Source: Deltaproteobacteria bacterium
GTDB lineage: Bacteria > JAEEML01
Length of the DNA stretch: 23,067 bases
Direction of reading: 5' to 3'
NCBI GenBank assembly: GCA_016283195.1
Contig: JAEEML010000011.1
Coordinates: 1-23,067 of the forward strand
Shown piece after piece: positions 16,288 through 23,029 of this stretch (position 1 is its first letter; each line of letters opens with the position of its first letter). Below the pieces are notes generated by a model. The model did not search any database. It saw only the letters and a list, made by a program, of their open reading frames with translations, and was not told the DNA's origin. Made by a program: the position numbers and the translations under genes.

Positions 16288-16465
16288 TACTTTGCTCCTT
16301 ACCCTCCGCCCGCATCATTTCTAAGGCCGTTTTCTCATACTCATCAGCAATTTTACGCAACTTCGGAAAGTCTGCCTTCGGGGAATTGAGAATCTTCAAA
16401 AGCACATCTTTTCCTTTGCTGGCCGGAATGTCATTTATTGTCTGAAAACGACCGATTGAAGCCAT
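16268..16465 (-). CDS. 65-aa protein preceding the GNAT-like gene, candidate antitoxin
   Basis: A small soluble protein, 65 aa, with an excellent start: GGAGG, six bases, then ATG at 16465. It is predicted largely helical in its second half (KLRKIADEYEKTALEMMRAE, about 35-54), with a more polar N-terminus (MASIGRFQTINDIPASKGK). No ribbon-helix-helix or HTH pattern is obvious. It overlaps the GNAT-like gene by 20 bp and is the first gene after a promoter embedded in a palindrome (16527-16543), the usual layout of a self-repressed antitoxin-toxin operon. I do not recognise the family; the antitoxin role is inference. Confidence 0.65.
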   Translation of the reverse strand: MASIGRFQTINDIPASKGKDVLLKILNSPKADFPKLRKIADEYEKTALEMMRAEGKEQSNDFSAA

Positions 16466-16496
16466 AACACACCTCCGTTATTTTATTGAACAAGTT

Positions 16497-16521
16497 CGGA
16501 AAACAATGGGCCTTCCGAATA
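16497..16521. repeat. Inverted repeat in the leader of the 65-aa/GNAT unit
   Basis: TTCGGAA (16497-16503) and TTCCGAA (16515-16521) are perfect inverted copies with an 11-nt loop, lying between the predicted transcription start and the ribosome site of the 65-aa gene. It could be a leader hairpin or a second operator. Confidence 0.4.
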
Positions 16522-16526
16522 CGTCA

Positions 16527-16543
16527 ATTATAGCATAATTGTA
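16527..16543 (-). promoter_or_regulatory. Extended -10 promoter inside a perfect palindromic operator
   Basis: The 17-bp sequence CAATTAT-AGC-ATAATTG is a perfect palindrome with a 3-bp centre. Read on the minus strand it contains TGCTATAAT (16537-16529), an ideal extended -10 element (TGn plus TATAAT). No good -35 box stands 17 bp upstream, as expected for extended -10 promoters. Transcription would start near 16522 and lead into the 65-aa gene. A dimeric repressor on the palindrome would cover the -10 box entirely, suggesting tight autoregulation. Confidence 0.65.
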
Positions 16544-16577
16544 GAAAAAACGCTTCTATCCATCAGACATTTTGCCA

Positions 16578-16843
16578 TCACTCCGGCAATATCTTCAAAT
16601 AGCTGTCCAAGCGCGCATTGATATACCTCGCAAATAGGCTTTCCATCGCCGAAAGCTCGTGTTTAACGTAGTAGTCATCGAAAGCGTTATAATATGCCAT
16701 CCTATCCGTAAATTTTATATCAATGGGCGGATATTCCGCTTTCATCAGTTTCAAATTCACCAGCAGCCGGCCTGTCCACGCGCTCTGATTCTCCTATCAG
16801 AAATGCCCCATTTGGCTGCTACCTCTTTTACTGTTATATACAT
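16578..16843 (-). pseudogene. HTH-Fic family protein, internally deleted remnant
   Basis: Two ends of one gene are joined with the middle missing. The 5' part starts at ATG 16843 with GAGG upstream and reads MYITVKEVAAKWGISDRRIR, the N-terminal helix-turn-helix of a common class of HTH-Fic proteins. After about 22 codons the sequence switches, in another frame, to the Fic domain end: TGRLLVNLKLMKAEYPPIDI, then FTDRMAYYNAFDDYY and a final helix to LKILPE, ending at 16578. The Fic catalytic motif HxFxxGNGR lies in the deleted part; only the residues after it (TGRLL) remain. The HTH frame runs into TGA at 16757. Intact relatives transfer AMP to target proteins. This copy cannot be active. Confidence 0.75.
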
Positions 16844-16883
16844 AGGTCCTCACCTCAAAGCTGATGCAGAATAGACCATATTA

Positions 16884-16937
16884 GCGGAATAATAGCAAGC
16901 TCGGCGGAATAATATTTGGCCAGTTGGCGGAACTATT
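16884..16937. repeat. Three direct GCGGAA(T)-type repeats, possible transposon end
   Basis: AGCGGAATAATAG (from 16883), GGCGGAATAATAT (from 16903) and GGCGGAACTATTA (from 16926) are near-copies spaced 20 and 23 bp apart. They fill the gap between the Fic remnant and the 3' end of the OmpA-like gene, whose stop codon lies inside the third copy. Multiple short repeats at one end recall IS21-family termini; no transposase gene is present in the window. Confidence 0.5.
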
Positions 16938-18633
16938 ACCTAAGCTCTTCGACGAGGAATTCCACGCGGCGGTTTTTGCTGCGGCCTTCCGGAGTTTTAT
17001 TGGAAGCAATGGGATTCTCTTCGCCCATACCGACGGCCACCAGGCGCTCGCGCCCTACCCCGCAGCTCACGAGATAAGCCATGACAGCTTCGGCCCGTTT
17101 TTGGCTCAAAACCAGGTTGCTGTAAGCGGAGCCGATATCATCGGTGTAGCCTTCGATGCGCACCAGAGCAATTTCCGGATGGGCCAAAATCTGGCGGGCC
17201 ACCTGGTCGAGCACGGTCTTGGATTCCGGCTTGATAATGGCCAGGCCGGTCTCAAAGTGGATATTGGCAATGGTCTCGATTTGCTGTTTATCGCGGTAAA
17301 CAGTGTCGGGAGTACCATCATCCGGGCAGCCGTCATCATCCTGATAACCGTTAATTGTCTCTTCTTCGTTGGGACATTTATCCTTGTCATCGGGCACGGA
17401 GTCGTTGTCGTTATCTTCTTCCGGGCAACCATCGCTATCTTCAAAGCCGTCGAAATCTTCGGCATCATCGGGGCAGAAGTCGATATTATCGGGAATACCG
17501 TCGCCGTCTCTATCCGGCCCCATATCGTCCGGGCAGCCGTCCTGGTCTTGATAATTGTTGTAATTTTCAGCTAATTCCGGGCAGTTATCCTCTTCATCGG
17601 GAATACCGTCCAAGTCGCCGTCATCCTCTGGGCAGCCATCTTCATCAAATATGCCGTCGAAATCTTCTTTTAAGAGCGGGCAGCGATCTTTGCTATCGGG
17701 GATGCCGTCGTTATCGGTATCTTTATCGGCTGCCAGGCGGGTTATACCGGTAACAATGCGGAAATCGGGGTTGCCGTAGCCATGGGTGAGCCCCACACCA
17801 AAACCGGCTTCAAAACGCAGGGATTTGGTCATTAAGTAGTCCATATTGCTCATAAGTTCCAAGGTGGTGCGCGAAGAGAGCGACTTTTCACCCACTACCA
17901 CGGCTTCGCCCATTAGAGCCACAGCAATGCCCAGTTCGTGGCTGCCAATGGGAATGGGATAGCGCACGCCGGCATCAAAAGTAATGCTATCATCCACAAT
18001 AAGGGTGGCCACTTCGGCCTTTTTCATTACCCGGTAGCCAAAATCAAAATTAAGATCAAAGCGCCAAATAGGCCAAGTAACCGAAGCTACCGGCCAAAAA
18101 ACCACGCTATTGGCTCCGGAAAAGGCCACCCGGCGTCCGGTGGGAAAAGCAAAATCTAGGCGCAAGGCAAATTCCAGGCCGTCATCATCCCAGGGGCGCC
18201 AGGAGGTGCGCAGCGCCAGGCGAATATCGCCCAGAGCCACATGGCCGAGATCTCCCAGGCCGGTATTGTCTGCCATTATTTGATAGAGCACCACCGGCAC
18301 AATGGCTTGAAGTTCCAGCCAAGGGAGCGGTGAGTAAGCAAAAGCCCCCTTCAGGCTAAAGCGCCCGCGCACCAGCGGCCACTGGCGACCATCATCACTG
18401 CGCCACACCAGCGGGTTGTGCATATATTCCAGCCAAACGCCGTAGGCGATGGTATTGACATAGATAGAGGAAGCACCAGAAGCGCCAAAACTGCCGCGGC
18501 GGCTGAGATAAGGACGATAAAGGTCGATATCAACGCTGTCAAAAGAATAATCGGCAGCTTGCGCCGGAAAGGCAGAAGAAAGCAGTACGGCCAGTGATAA
18601 AAATAATGAGCTCCAAAAATAGCGTCCGTACAC
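16936..18633 (-). CDS. OmpA-family outer membrane protein with thrombospondin type-3 repeats
   Basis: A 565-aa envelope protein. The GTG at 18633 (GGAGG six bases upstream) gives a clean signal peptide, MYGRYFWSSLFLSLAVLL, ending AQA before ADYSF. Residues about 30-300 are beta-rich with alternating aromatic residues, consistent with an outer-membrane barrel. Residues about 302-440 hold five TSP type-3 calcium-binding repeats (DTDNDGIPDSKDRCP, DGDLDGIPDEEDNCP, DRDGDGIPDNIDFCP and so on). The C-terminal OmpA peptidoglycan-binding domain (about 445-565) has IHFETG, GYTDDIG, NLVLSQKRAEAVMAYLV and SKNRRVEFLVEEL. The usual His in GHTD is Tyr here. It tethers the outer membrane to peptidoglycan, with a rigid Ca-stabilised spacer. 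Its stop codon abuts the 16884-16937 repeats and no terminator is visible. Confidence 0.92.
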   Translation of the reverse strand: MYGRYFWSSLFLSLAVLLSSAFPAQAADYSFDSVDIDLYRPYLSRRGSFGASGASSIYVNTIAYGVWLEYMHNPLVWRSDDGRQWPLVRGRFSLKGAFAYSPLPWLELQAIVPVVLYQIMADNTGLGDLGHVALGDIRLALRTSWRPWDDDGLEFALRLDFAFPTGRRVAFSGANSVVFWPVASVTWPIWRFDLNFDFGYRVMKKAEVATLIVDDSITFDAGVRYPIPIGSHELGIAVALMGEAVVVGEKSLSSRTTLELMSNMDYLMTKSLRFEAGFGVGLTHGYGNPDFRIVTGITRLAADKDTDNDGIPDSKDRCPLLKEDFDGIFDEDGCPEDDGDLDGIPDEEDNCPELAENYNNYQDQDGCPDDMGPDRDGDGIPDNIDFCPDDAEDFDGFEDSDGCPEEDNDNDSVPDDKDKCPNEEETINGYQDDDGCPDDGTPDTVYRDKQQIETIANIHFETGLAIIKPESKTVLDQVARQILAHPEIALVRIEGYTDDIGSAYSNLVLSQKRAEAVMAYLVSCGVGRERLVAVGMGEENPIASNKTPEGRSKNRRVEFLVEELR

Positions 18634-18757
18634 CTCTTTCCTCCAACATTCCGCAGGCTGCCACGGCGGCGCCATTCTAGCTTTAATGGAGACAAAATGC
18701 TATACTATAAAGCAATATTTCTCTATTCCTGGCCCAGAATGTTCCGGAGTGTACGCG

Positions 18758-18786
18758 TTGACATAATTCGGCAGGCAAGTTAAATT
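18758..18786 (+). promoter_or_regulatory. Sigma70-type promoter for the 550-aa lipoprotein
   Basis: TTGACA (18758-18763, perfect -35) and TAAATT (18781-18786) with a 17-bp spacer. Transcription would start near 18793, just before a small hairpin and the ribosome site ACGGAGG. Confidence 0.65.
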
Positions 18787-18794
18787 TATCACTA

Positions 18795-18812
18795 AACCGC
18801 CAAAGCGCGGTT
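18795..18812 (+). promoter_or_regulatory. Leader hairpin next to the ribosome site
   Basis: AACCGC (18795-18800) and GCGGTT (18807-18812) form a perfect 6-bp stem with a 6-nt loop at the very 5' end of the predicted transcript, two bases before CGGAGG. It could stabilise the mRNA 5' end or modulate ribosome access. Confidence 0.4.
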
Positions 18813-18826
18813 ACGGAGGATTTTTC

Positions 18827-20479
18827 ATGAAAAAATACGCCTTACTAGCCAATATATTGGCCATTTTTCTTATAAGTTGCACCACCCCGGATAAGAATTT
18901 GCCGCAAAAGGGCAATTCGACAACAAAGAGCGATAGCAACAATACTAAAAATTCTTGTAACAACGGCCAATTAAATTACGGCGAGGAGTGCGATGGCGAA
19001 CATTTTGGCACAGCCAAATGCACCACTTTGGGCAAAGGTTACACCGGCGGTAATTTAAAATGCACCGCAAATTGTAAAATCGACGATTCGGAATGTACAG
19101 CGGCCATTCCGCAAAACTGCGGCGACGGGAAAGTCGGCAAAGGCGAAGATTGCGACGGAGAAAATTTAAACGGCAAGAGCTGCACCAGTTTTCCCGGCTA
19201 TAAGGGCGGCGTACTTGGCTGCTTTGCCACCTGTCGCTTTGACAAAAACAATTGCATTCCAGTGGATTCCACCACCGATGCTGGTAGCGATACCCCTTCT
19301 CCTTGTGTCGGGCCGGAAACTTATGCCGTTAATGATGTTCCCGATGGCCAGCCCTGCCGCTTCGACAGTGATTGTGCCGGTGCTTCAAGCAGCTGCCTTG
19401 AATACGGCTTCATGATGCAAATTTGCGCCGGCACCGAAATCTCAGCGGAAGCAGCTTTTGACGCTTACATTGCCTCAGAATATGTTGTGCCCAATTATCA
19501 TCCCTGCCTGGATGATCGCGATTGTGCGCAAAAAGGGAGCTATTGCGCTTACGGCATAGATATTGATCTTTGTCTGCCAACTTGCTCAATTGAAAATTCG
19601 CTAAACAATGAAGGCATGTATGCCTGCAACTATGCGCACTATGGCCATTCGCAGGTTGATTACGGCTGTATGCTTGCCGGTAACAGTGCCAAAAAGTTGG
19701 GGGACACTTGCCAAATAACCGAATATGACTGTCCGCCGGAGGCCCTCTGCCTGAATAATGTTTGCGCTACTGCTTGCCTGAAAAACGCCGACTGCGGCAA
19801 TGGCTTTTCTTGTTTGCCGCTGGTTAGCACCGGGAGCGGCTACTGTTTTAACAACATCCTTTTGAACAAAACGCCCCTTGGTAGCGGCTGCTTTTCCAGC
19901 GCTCTTTGTCAAAGCGGCCTTTACTGCGCCGATGATACATTTGTTTGCAGCAAGAATCCGGCCAATGTCACTTCGCACTACTCGGTAAGTGATTTGGCCG
20001 ACGGCAAGCCCTGCAACCAAAATTTTGATTGCCGCTCTGCCATCTGCTCCAGCTACTATTGGGATGATGAAGATAACGAAGGCGATATTTTTGATTATAT
20101 TTGTGGGGCTTATAACGAGGATGCGTATGATACCTACCTTAGCTCCGGTGCCGTTAGCAAGCTCTACACTCCCTGCAATTACCAGGAAGATTGCATGACC
20201 GATGAAATCGAATCCGTGGCCTGCTGGTGGTCGGATGACTCTTTTGGCATCAGTTTATGCGTACCAACTTGCACCGCAAGCAACAAAACCTGCCCAGACG
20301 GCTATAGCTGCGCCGCCTTTAGCTCTGCTGATACAGGCTATGTTTGTGCTCCCAATCAGGGCTCCGGCATTGCCGATGAGGATTGCCGCATCAGCTACTG
20401 GGACTGCGCTATAGGTTTTTCCTGTAACTCTCTAAGCCTTACCTGCCAGCCCGATAAAGAAGATATTACCACTCCTTAA
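18827..20479 (+). CDS. Cys-rich lipoprotein with Myxococcus repeats and internal duplication
   Basis: A 550-aa predicted lipoprotein. ATG at 18827 follows CGGAGG; the lipobox LISC gives Cys18 (+2 Thr). A Ser/Asn/Lys spacer (about 20-43) precedes two Myxococcus cysteine-rich repeats (44-145: NYGEECDGEHFG, CGDGKVGKGEDCDGENLNG). The rest is a duplicated half: YAVNDVPDGQPC at about 165 and YSVSDLADGKPC at about 385 each open a unit, followed by related segments (FDAYIASEYVVPNYHPC and YDTYLSSGAVSKLYTPC) and by a closing block with LCLPTC or LCVPTC. CLKNADCGNGFSCLPL and CPDGYSCAAF modules resemble the 113-aa lipoprotein. Probably extracellular and disulphide-rich; function unknown. Its stop codon shares bases with the convergent deacetylase stop. 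Confidence 0.87.
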   Translation: MKKYALLANILAIFLISCTTPDKNLPQKGNSTTKSDSNNTKNSCNNGQLNYGEECDGEHFGTAKCTTLGKGYTGGNLKCTANCKIDDSECTAAIPQNCGDGKVGKGEDCDGENLNGKSCTSFPGYKGGVLGCFATCRFDKNNCIPVDSTTDAGSDTPSPCVGPETYAVNDVPDGQPCRFDSDCAGASSSCLEYGFMMQICAGTEISAEAAFDAYIASEYVVPNYHPCLDDRDCAQKGSYCAYGIDIDLCLPTCSIENSLNNEGMYACNYAHYGHSQVDYGCMLAGNSAKKLGDTCQITEYDCPPEALCLNNVCATACLKNADCGNGFSCLPLVSTGSGYCFNNILLNKTPLGSGCFSSALCQSGLYCADDTFVCSKNPANVTSHYSVSDLADGKPCNQNFDCRSAICSSYYWDDEDNEGDIFDYICGAYNEDAYDTYLSSGAVSKLYTPCNYQEDCMTDEIESVACWWSDDSFGISLCVPTCTASNKTCPDGYSCAAFSSADTGYVCAPNQGSGIADEDCRISYWDCAIGFSCNSLSLTCQPDKEDITTP

Positions 20480-21261
20480 GACTCAAAATAGGCCGGCCGG
20501 CCGATAAGCTCATCCAAAGGAACTATTTGATAGCCGGCAGCCGTAAGCTCGGTAAAGAGCTGCTTAAGCGCCGTTAAAAGCACCTTGGTATCGCGCTCAG
20601 AATCATGCAAAATTATGATATCGCCGTTTTTTAGATTAGCCATAATGCGGCCGGCCAGATGAGCACCATCTTTTTCGGCGCGGTCATAGCGTCCATTGGA
20701 AAAGCCAATACAGAAAAGGTCGAGCTTTTTGAGCACCCTGAAAAGTATGTTATTGGCAAGCCCCACCGGCGGGCGAAAAAAGCGGCATTTTTTGCCGCAA
20801 GCAGCATAAATAGCGGCATTTGCTGCACTTATTTCTGCCGTAAGGCGGCGCTCGCTCATGAGATTTGTCCACCAAAGGTGGTGCATGGTGTGATTGCCGA
20901 CTATATGCCCAGCAGCAACCATTTGCTCTAAAATTTGCGGATATTTTGCCGCCCGCTCCCCGGTCACAAAAAAGGCGGCGCGGCATTTTTGCTCGCCTAA
21001 AAACTCCAGTAACTGCCCGGTGCAAGCGGCATCCGGCCCGTCGTCAAAAGTGAGCGCCACTTTTTTGCCCATTGCGCGCTGATGGCAAAAAGCGAGGCCA
21101 AAAAAATTCCAGGCCAGGCGGGTAACCCCAAAATAAAGAATAATATTTAACAAAATAAAGATGGCACCCAAAGCTACCCAAAATTTAAAGCCGCTAAAGA
21201 GAAAAAATGAGCTAAGAGCGAGCAAAAATGCGGCTAATATGCTGATATGAAACGGGCGCAC
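20476..21261 (-). CDS. NodB-family polysaccharide deacetylase, membrane-anchored
   Basis: A 261-aa protein that would remove N- or O-acetyl groups from an envelope glycan. I choose the GTG at 21261, four bases after the acyltransferase stop and with GGGGAG upstream; the open frame extends to 21492 but only inside the neighbour. Two N-terminal membrane segments (about 6-24 and 26-45) are followed by the NodB domain: TFDDGP (71-76, catalytic base and metal Asp), HTMHH (124-128, metal His124 and His128), RPPVG (163-167) and ILHD (217-220). All five-motif landmarks are present, so it should be active. The catalytic domain follows the second segment; its side of the membrane is not fixed by sequence alone. 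Last gene of the lspA-ACP-acyltransferase operon. Confidence 0.9.
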   Translation of the reverse strand: MRPFHISILAAFLLALSSFFLFSGFKFWVALGAIFILLNIILYFGVTRLAWNFFGLAFCHQRAMGKKVALTFDDGPDAACTGQLLEFLGEQKCRAAFFVTGERAAKYPQILEQMVAAGHIVGNHTMHHLWWTNLMSERRLTAEISAANAAIYAACGKKCRFFRPPVGLANNILFRVLKKLDLFCIGFSNGRYDRAEKDGAHLAGRIMANLKNGDIIILHDSERDTKVLLTALKQLFTELTAAGYQIVPLDELIGRPAYFES

Positions 21262-21265
21262 CGCT

Positions 21266-22171
21266 TCACTCTCCCCAAAAAGAGAAAAAATTAAACCACT
21301 GATAAGGATAGCGGCGCATCCATGCTTCCAAAGTGGCGGCATATTCGCCAACCCAACGGGCCAAATCGGCCTGCCGCGCCGCCCGGCTGGTAAATTTAAA
21401 GTGGAGCGGGCTGCTGGCCCAAGTGCGATATTGCCAAAGTCCTTCCCGCGCTGAGAGCGTATAAACCAGTGGCGCGCCAGTGGTAGCGGCAATAATAAAG
21501 GGCCCAGGCGGAAAAGCCGCCTCCTGCCCCAAAAATGGCACTTTTATTCCCTGCCCGGCCAGAGAGCGATCACCATGAATAGCCACAATTTCTCCGCGCG
21601 TAAGGGCGGCATTAATGGCCAGACTATCCTGTGGCCCGCCGGTAATGGCAATAATATTAAATTTGCCCTTTTGCGCCGCATCGCTCATTTTTTGGATATT
21701 CTCAGCTTCATTGCGAAACATCACCACATTGACAACCGGCATTTTACCGCCCAAAAGGCGGGCCATAGATTCCCAGGCGCCAACATGAGCCGAAAGCATA
21801 ACAAGACCGCGTCCATCAGCCAAGGCAGCGGAAATATTGTCCAGCCCTTCTTGAGTGAGCTTTAATTTTTGCGGCTTTAAGCTAATGGCAAAGCGGTCTA
21901 AAAGCACTTGGCCAAAAGTAAAGAAATGGCGAAAAGAGTGCCGAAGGCCAAAATGGCTATCTATTTTGCGCAAATACTCCAGAGAGGCCCGGCGAGCTTT
22001 TCCCATCACCAGGACAAAGTAAGCCGCTATGGGGTAGAGGAGCAGATAAGCTGCTCTAATGCCAAAAATCGATACTACTTTGAGCAAAAACCAATTACCA
22101 AAATATCCGCCCCGGCTTTTGCCGCTCCAAGCACGCTTGCTCGGCACTATGGGCTCATCTCGGTTCGTCAT
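21266..22171 (-). CDS. LpxL/HtrB-like lysophospholipid acyltransferase superfamily protein
   Basis: A 301-aa membrane-associated acyltransferase. One hydrophobic segment (about 36-57, IRAAYLLLYPIAAYFVLVMG) anchors it. The catalytic HxxxxE/D motif is HVGAWE (His129, Glu134) in the context VMLSAHVGAWESM, followed by a PPGPFIIA block and the C-terminal WMRRYPYQWFNFFSFW. This subtype is more like the acyltransferases found with ACPs in aryl-polyene-like clusters than classical lipid A LpxL. It would take an acyl chain from ACP and pass it to a lipid or glycan acceptor on the cytoplasmic face. It starts 3 bp after the ACP stop and ends 4 bp before the deacetylase start, a tight operon. The natural acceptor cannot be read from the sequence. 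Confidence 0.85.
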   Translation of the reverse strand: MTNRDEPIVPSKRAWSGKSRGGYFGNWFLLKVVSIFGIRAAYLLLYPIAAYFVLVMGKARRASLEYLRKIDSHFGLRHSFRHFFTFGQVLLDRFAISLKPQKLKLTQEGLDNISAALADGRGLVMLSAHVGAWESMARLLGGKMPVVNVVMFRNEAENIQKMSDAAQKGKFNIIAITGGPQDSLAINAALTRGEIVAIHGDRSLAGQGIKVPFLGQEAAFPPGPFIIAATTGAPLVYTLSAREGLWQYRTWASSPLHFKFTSRAARQADLARWVGEYAATLEAWMRRYPYQWFNFFSFWGE

Positions 22172-22174
22172 TGT

Positions 22175-22420
22175 TTATTTATTTTGAGCACTTACGATAA
22201 AATCATAAACTTGTTGCAGGTTGGTCATAGCTCGGGCCTCTTCTTCGGCAATTTTGCAACCAAAGCGCTTTTCCAAAGCCACCATGAGGTCAAGAGCATC
22301 AAGGCTATCTATATCCAAATCATCGCGCAGCACGGCAGAGCCCTGTAATTTGTTCTCATCTAAATCAAAATCATCCACCAAAATTTCATTAACCGCCGAA
22401 ATAACTTCTTCTTTGGTCAT
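22175..22420 (-). CDS. Acyl carrier protein
   Basis: An acidic 81-aa ACP. The attachment motif is DLDIDSLDALDL, with Ser39 the phosphopantetheine site, and length and acidity fit a stand-alone ACP. I choose the ATG at 22420 (GGAGG eight bases upstream) over a TTG five codons earlier. Since it sits between lspA and an acyltransferase rather than with fab genes, it is likely a dedicated carrier for that acyltransferase, not the housekeeping AcpP. That last point is inference from context. Confidence 0.93.
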   Translation of the reverse strand: MTKEEVISAVNEILVDDFDLDENKLQGSAVLRDDLDIDSLDALDLMVALEKRFGCKIAEEEARAMTNLQQVYDFIVSAQNK

Positions 22421-22438
22421 AATATTATCCTCCAAAAT

Positions 22439-23029
22439 TTAAGCGGGCTTTTTTTCTGCCTTTTCTTCTTTGCTGAAAAAGAAGCCATCAATAAGAATTA
22501 CTGCAATACCGACAGTCACCGCAATGTCGGCCACATTGTAAATCGGCCAGGGATGAAATGGCCAAAAGCCAAAATCATTACTAATAAAATCAATAACATA
22601 AGTAAGCCGGAAGCGATCAATCCAATTGCCGACGGCCCCGCCTATAATCGAGGCCAGGCAGATACGCCAAATGAGCTTATCCGGGTCGCTTTTGAGGTAC
22701 ATAAAAATCATAAGGCCAATGGCTAAAATAACAATTGTCAGCAAAAGCGGGCGCCGCACGGAATCGCTAAGGCGGGTAAATATGCCAAAAGCCGCCCCAT
22801 TATTTTCCACATAATGAAAAGAAAGGGCCGGCCCGAGCAAAACTTTCGGTGGACGAGCAGCGGGATGCGGACAGCTCCAAAAGCGTTCAAAACTGCCGGT
22901 GCACTGACTATCACCGTAAGGAGCACTAGTGAGATTGGCTACTACGGCATATTTTGTTACCTGGTCAAAAATCAGCCAAAAAAGAGCCACCAGCACCAAG
23001 AGTACATATTTATTTTTAAAAAGGGACAT
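22439..23029 (-). CDS. lspA: Lipoprotein signal peptidase (signal peptidase II)
   Basis: Cleaves prolipoproteins ahead of the lipid-modified Cys; inner-membrane aspartic protease. The 196-aa protein has four hydrophobic segments and all conserved boxes: FDQVTK (21-26), ENNGAAFG (75-82), GGAVGNWIDR (130-139), VIDFIS (145-150, catalytic Asp147) and NVADIA (165-170, catalytic Asp168). It is longer than the E. coli enzyme (164 aa) because of a periplasmic insertion at about 37-66 (YGDSQCTGSFERFWSCPHP), with two cysteines that could form a disulphide, and a basic tail. ATG at 23029 with GAGG nine bases upstream. First gene seen of an operon with ACP, acyltransferase and deacetylase. The five lipoproteins in this window are among its expected substrates. 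Confidence 0.96.
   Translation of the reverse strand: MSLFKNKYVLLVLVALFWLIFDQVTKYAVVANLTSAPYGDSQCTGSFERFWSCPHPAARPPKVLLGPALSFHYVENNGAAFGIFTRLSDSVRRPLLLTIVILAIGLMIFMYLKSDPDKLIWRICLASIIGGAVGNWIDRFRLTYVIDFISNDFGFWPFHPWPIYNVADIAVTVGIAVILIDGFFFSKEEKAEKKPA

Noticed and set aside
16924-18159. Plus-strand ORFs opposite the OmpA-like gene
   Set aside because: They mirror the Asp/Gly-rich TSP3 repeats and the barrel region; the minus-strand frame has signal peptide, repeats and OmpA domain.
18690-18730. Minus-strand promoter for the OmpA-like gene around TATAGTATAG
   Set aside because: A -10-like box is present but no acceptable -35 box at 16-18 bp and no extended -10; too weak to list.
21262-21492. 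N-terminal extension of the deacetylase to 338 aa
   Set aside because: It is the out-of-frame shadow of the acyltransferase gene; the GTG at 21261 follows its stop by four bases with a ribosome site.
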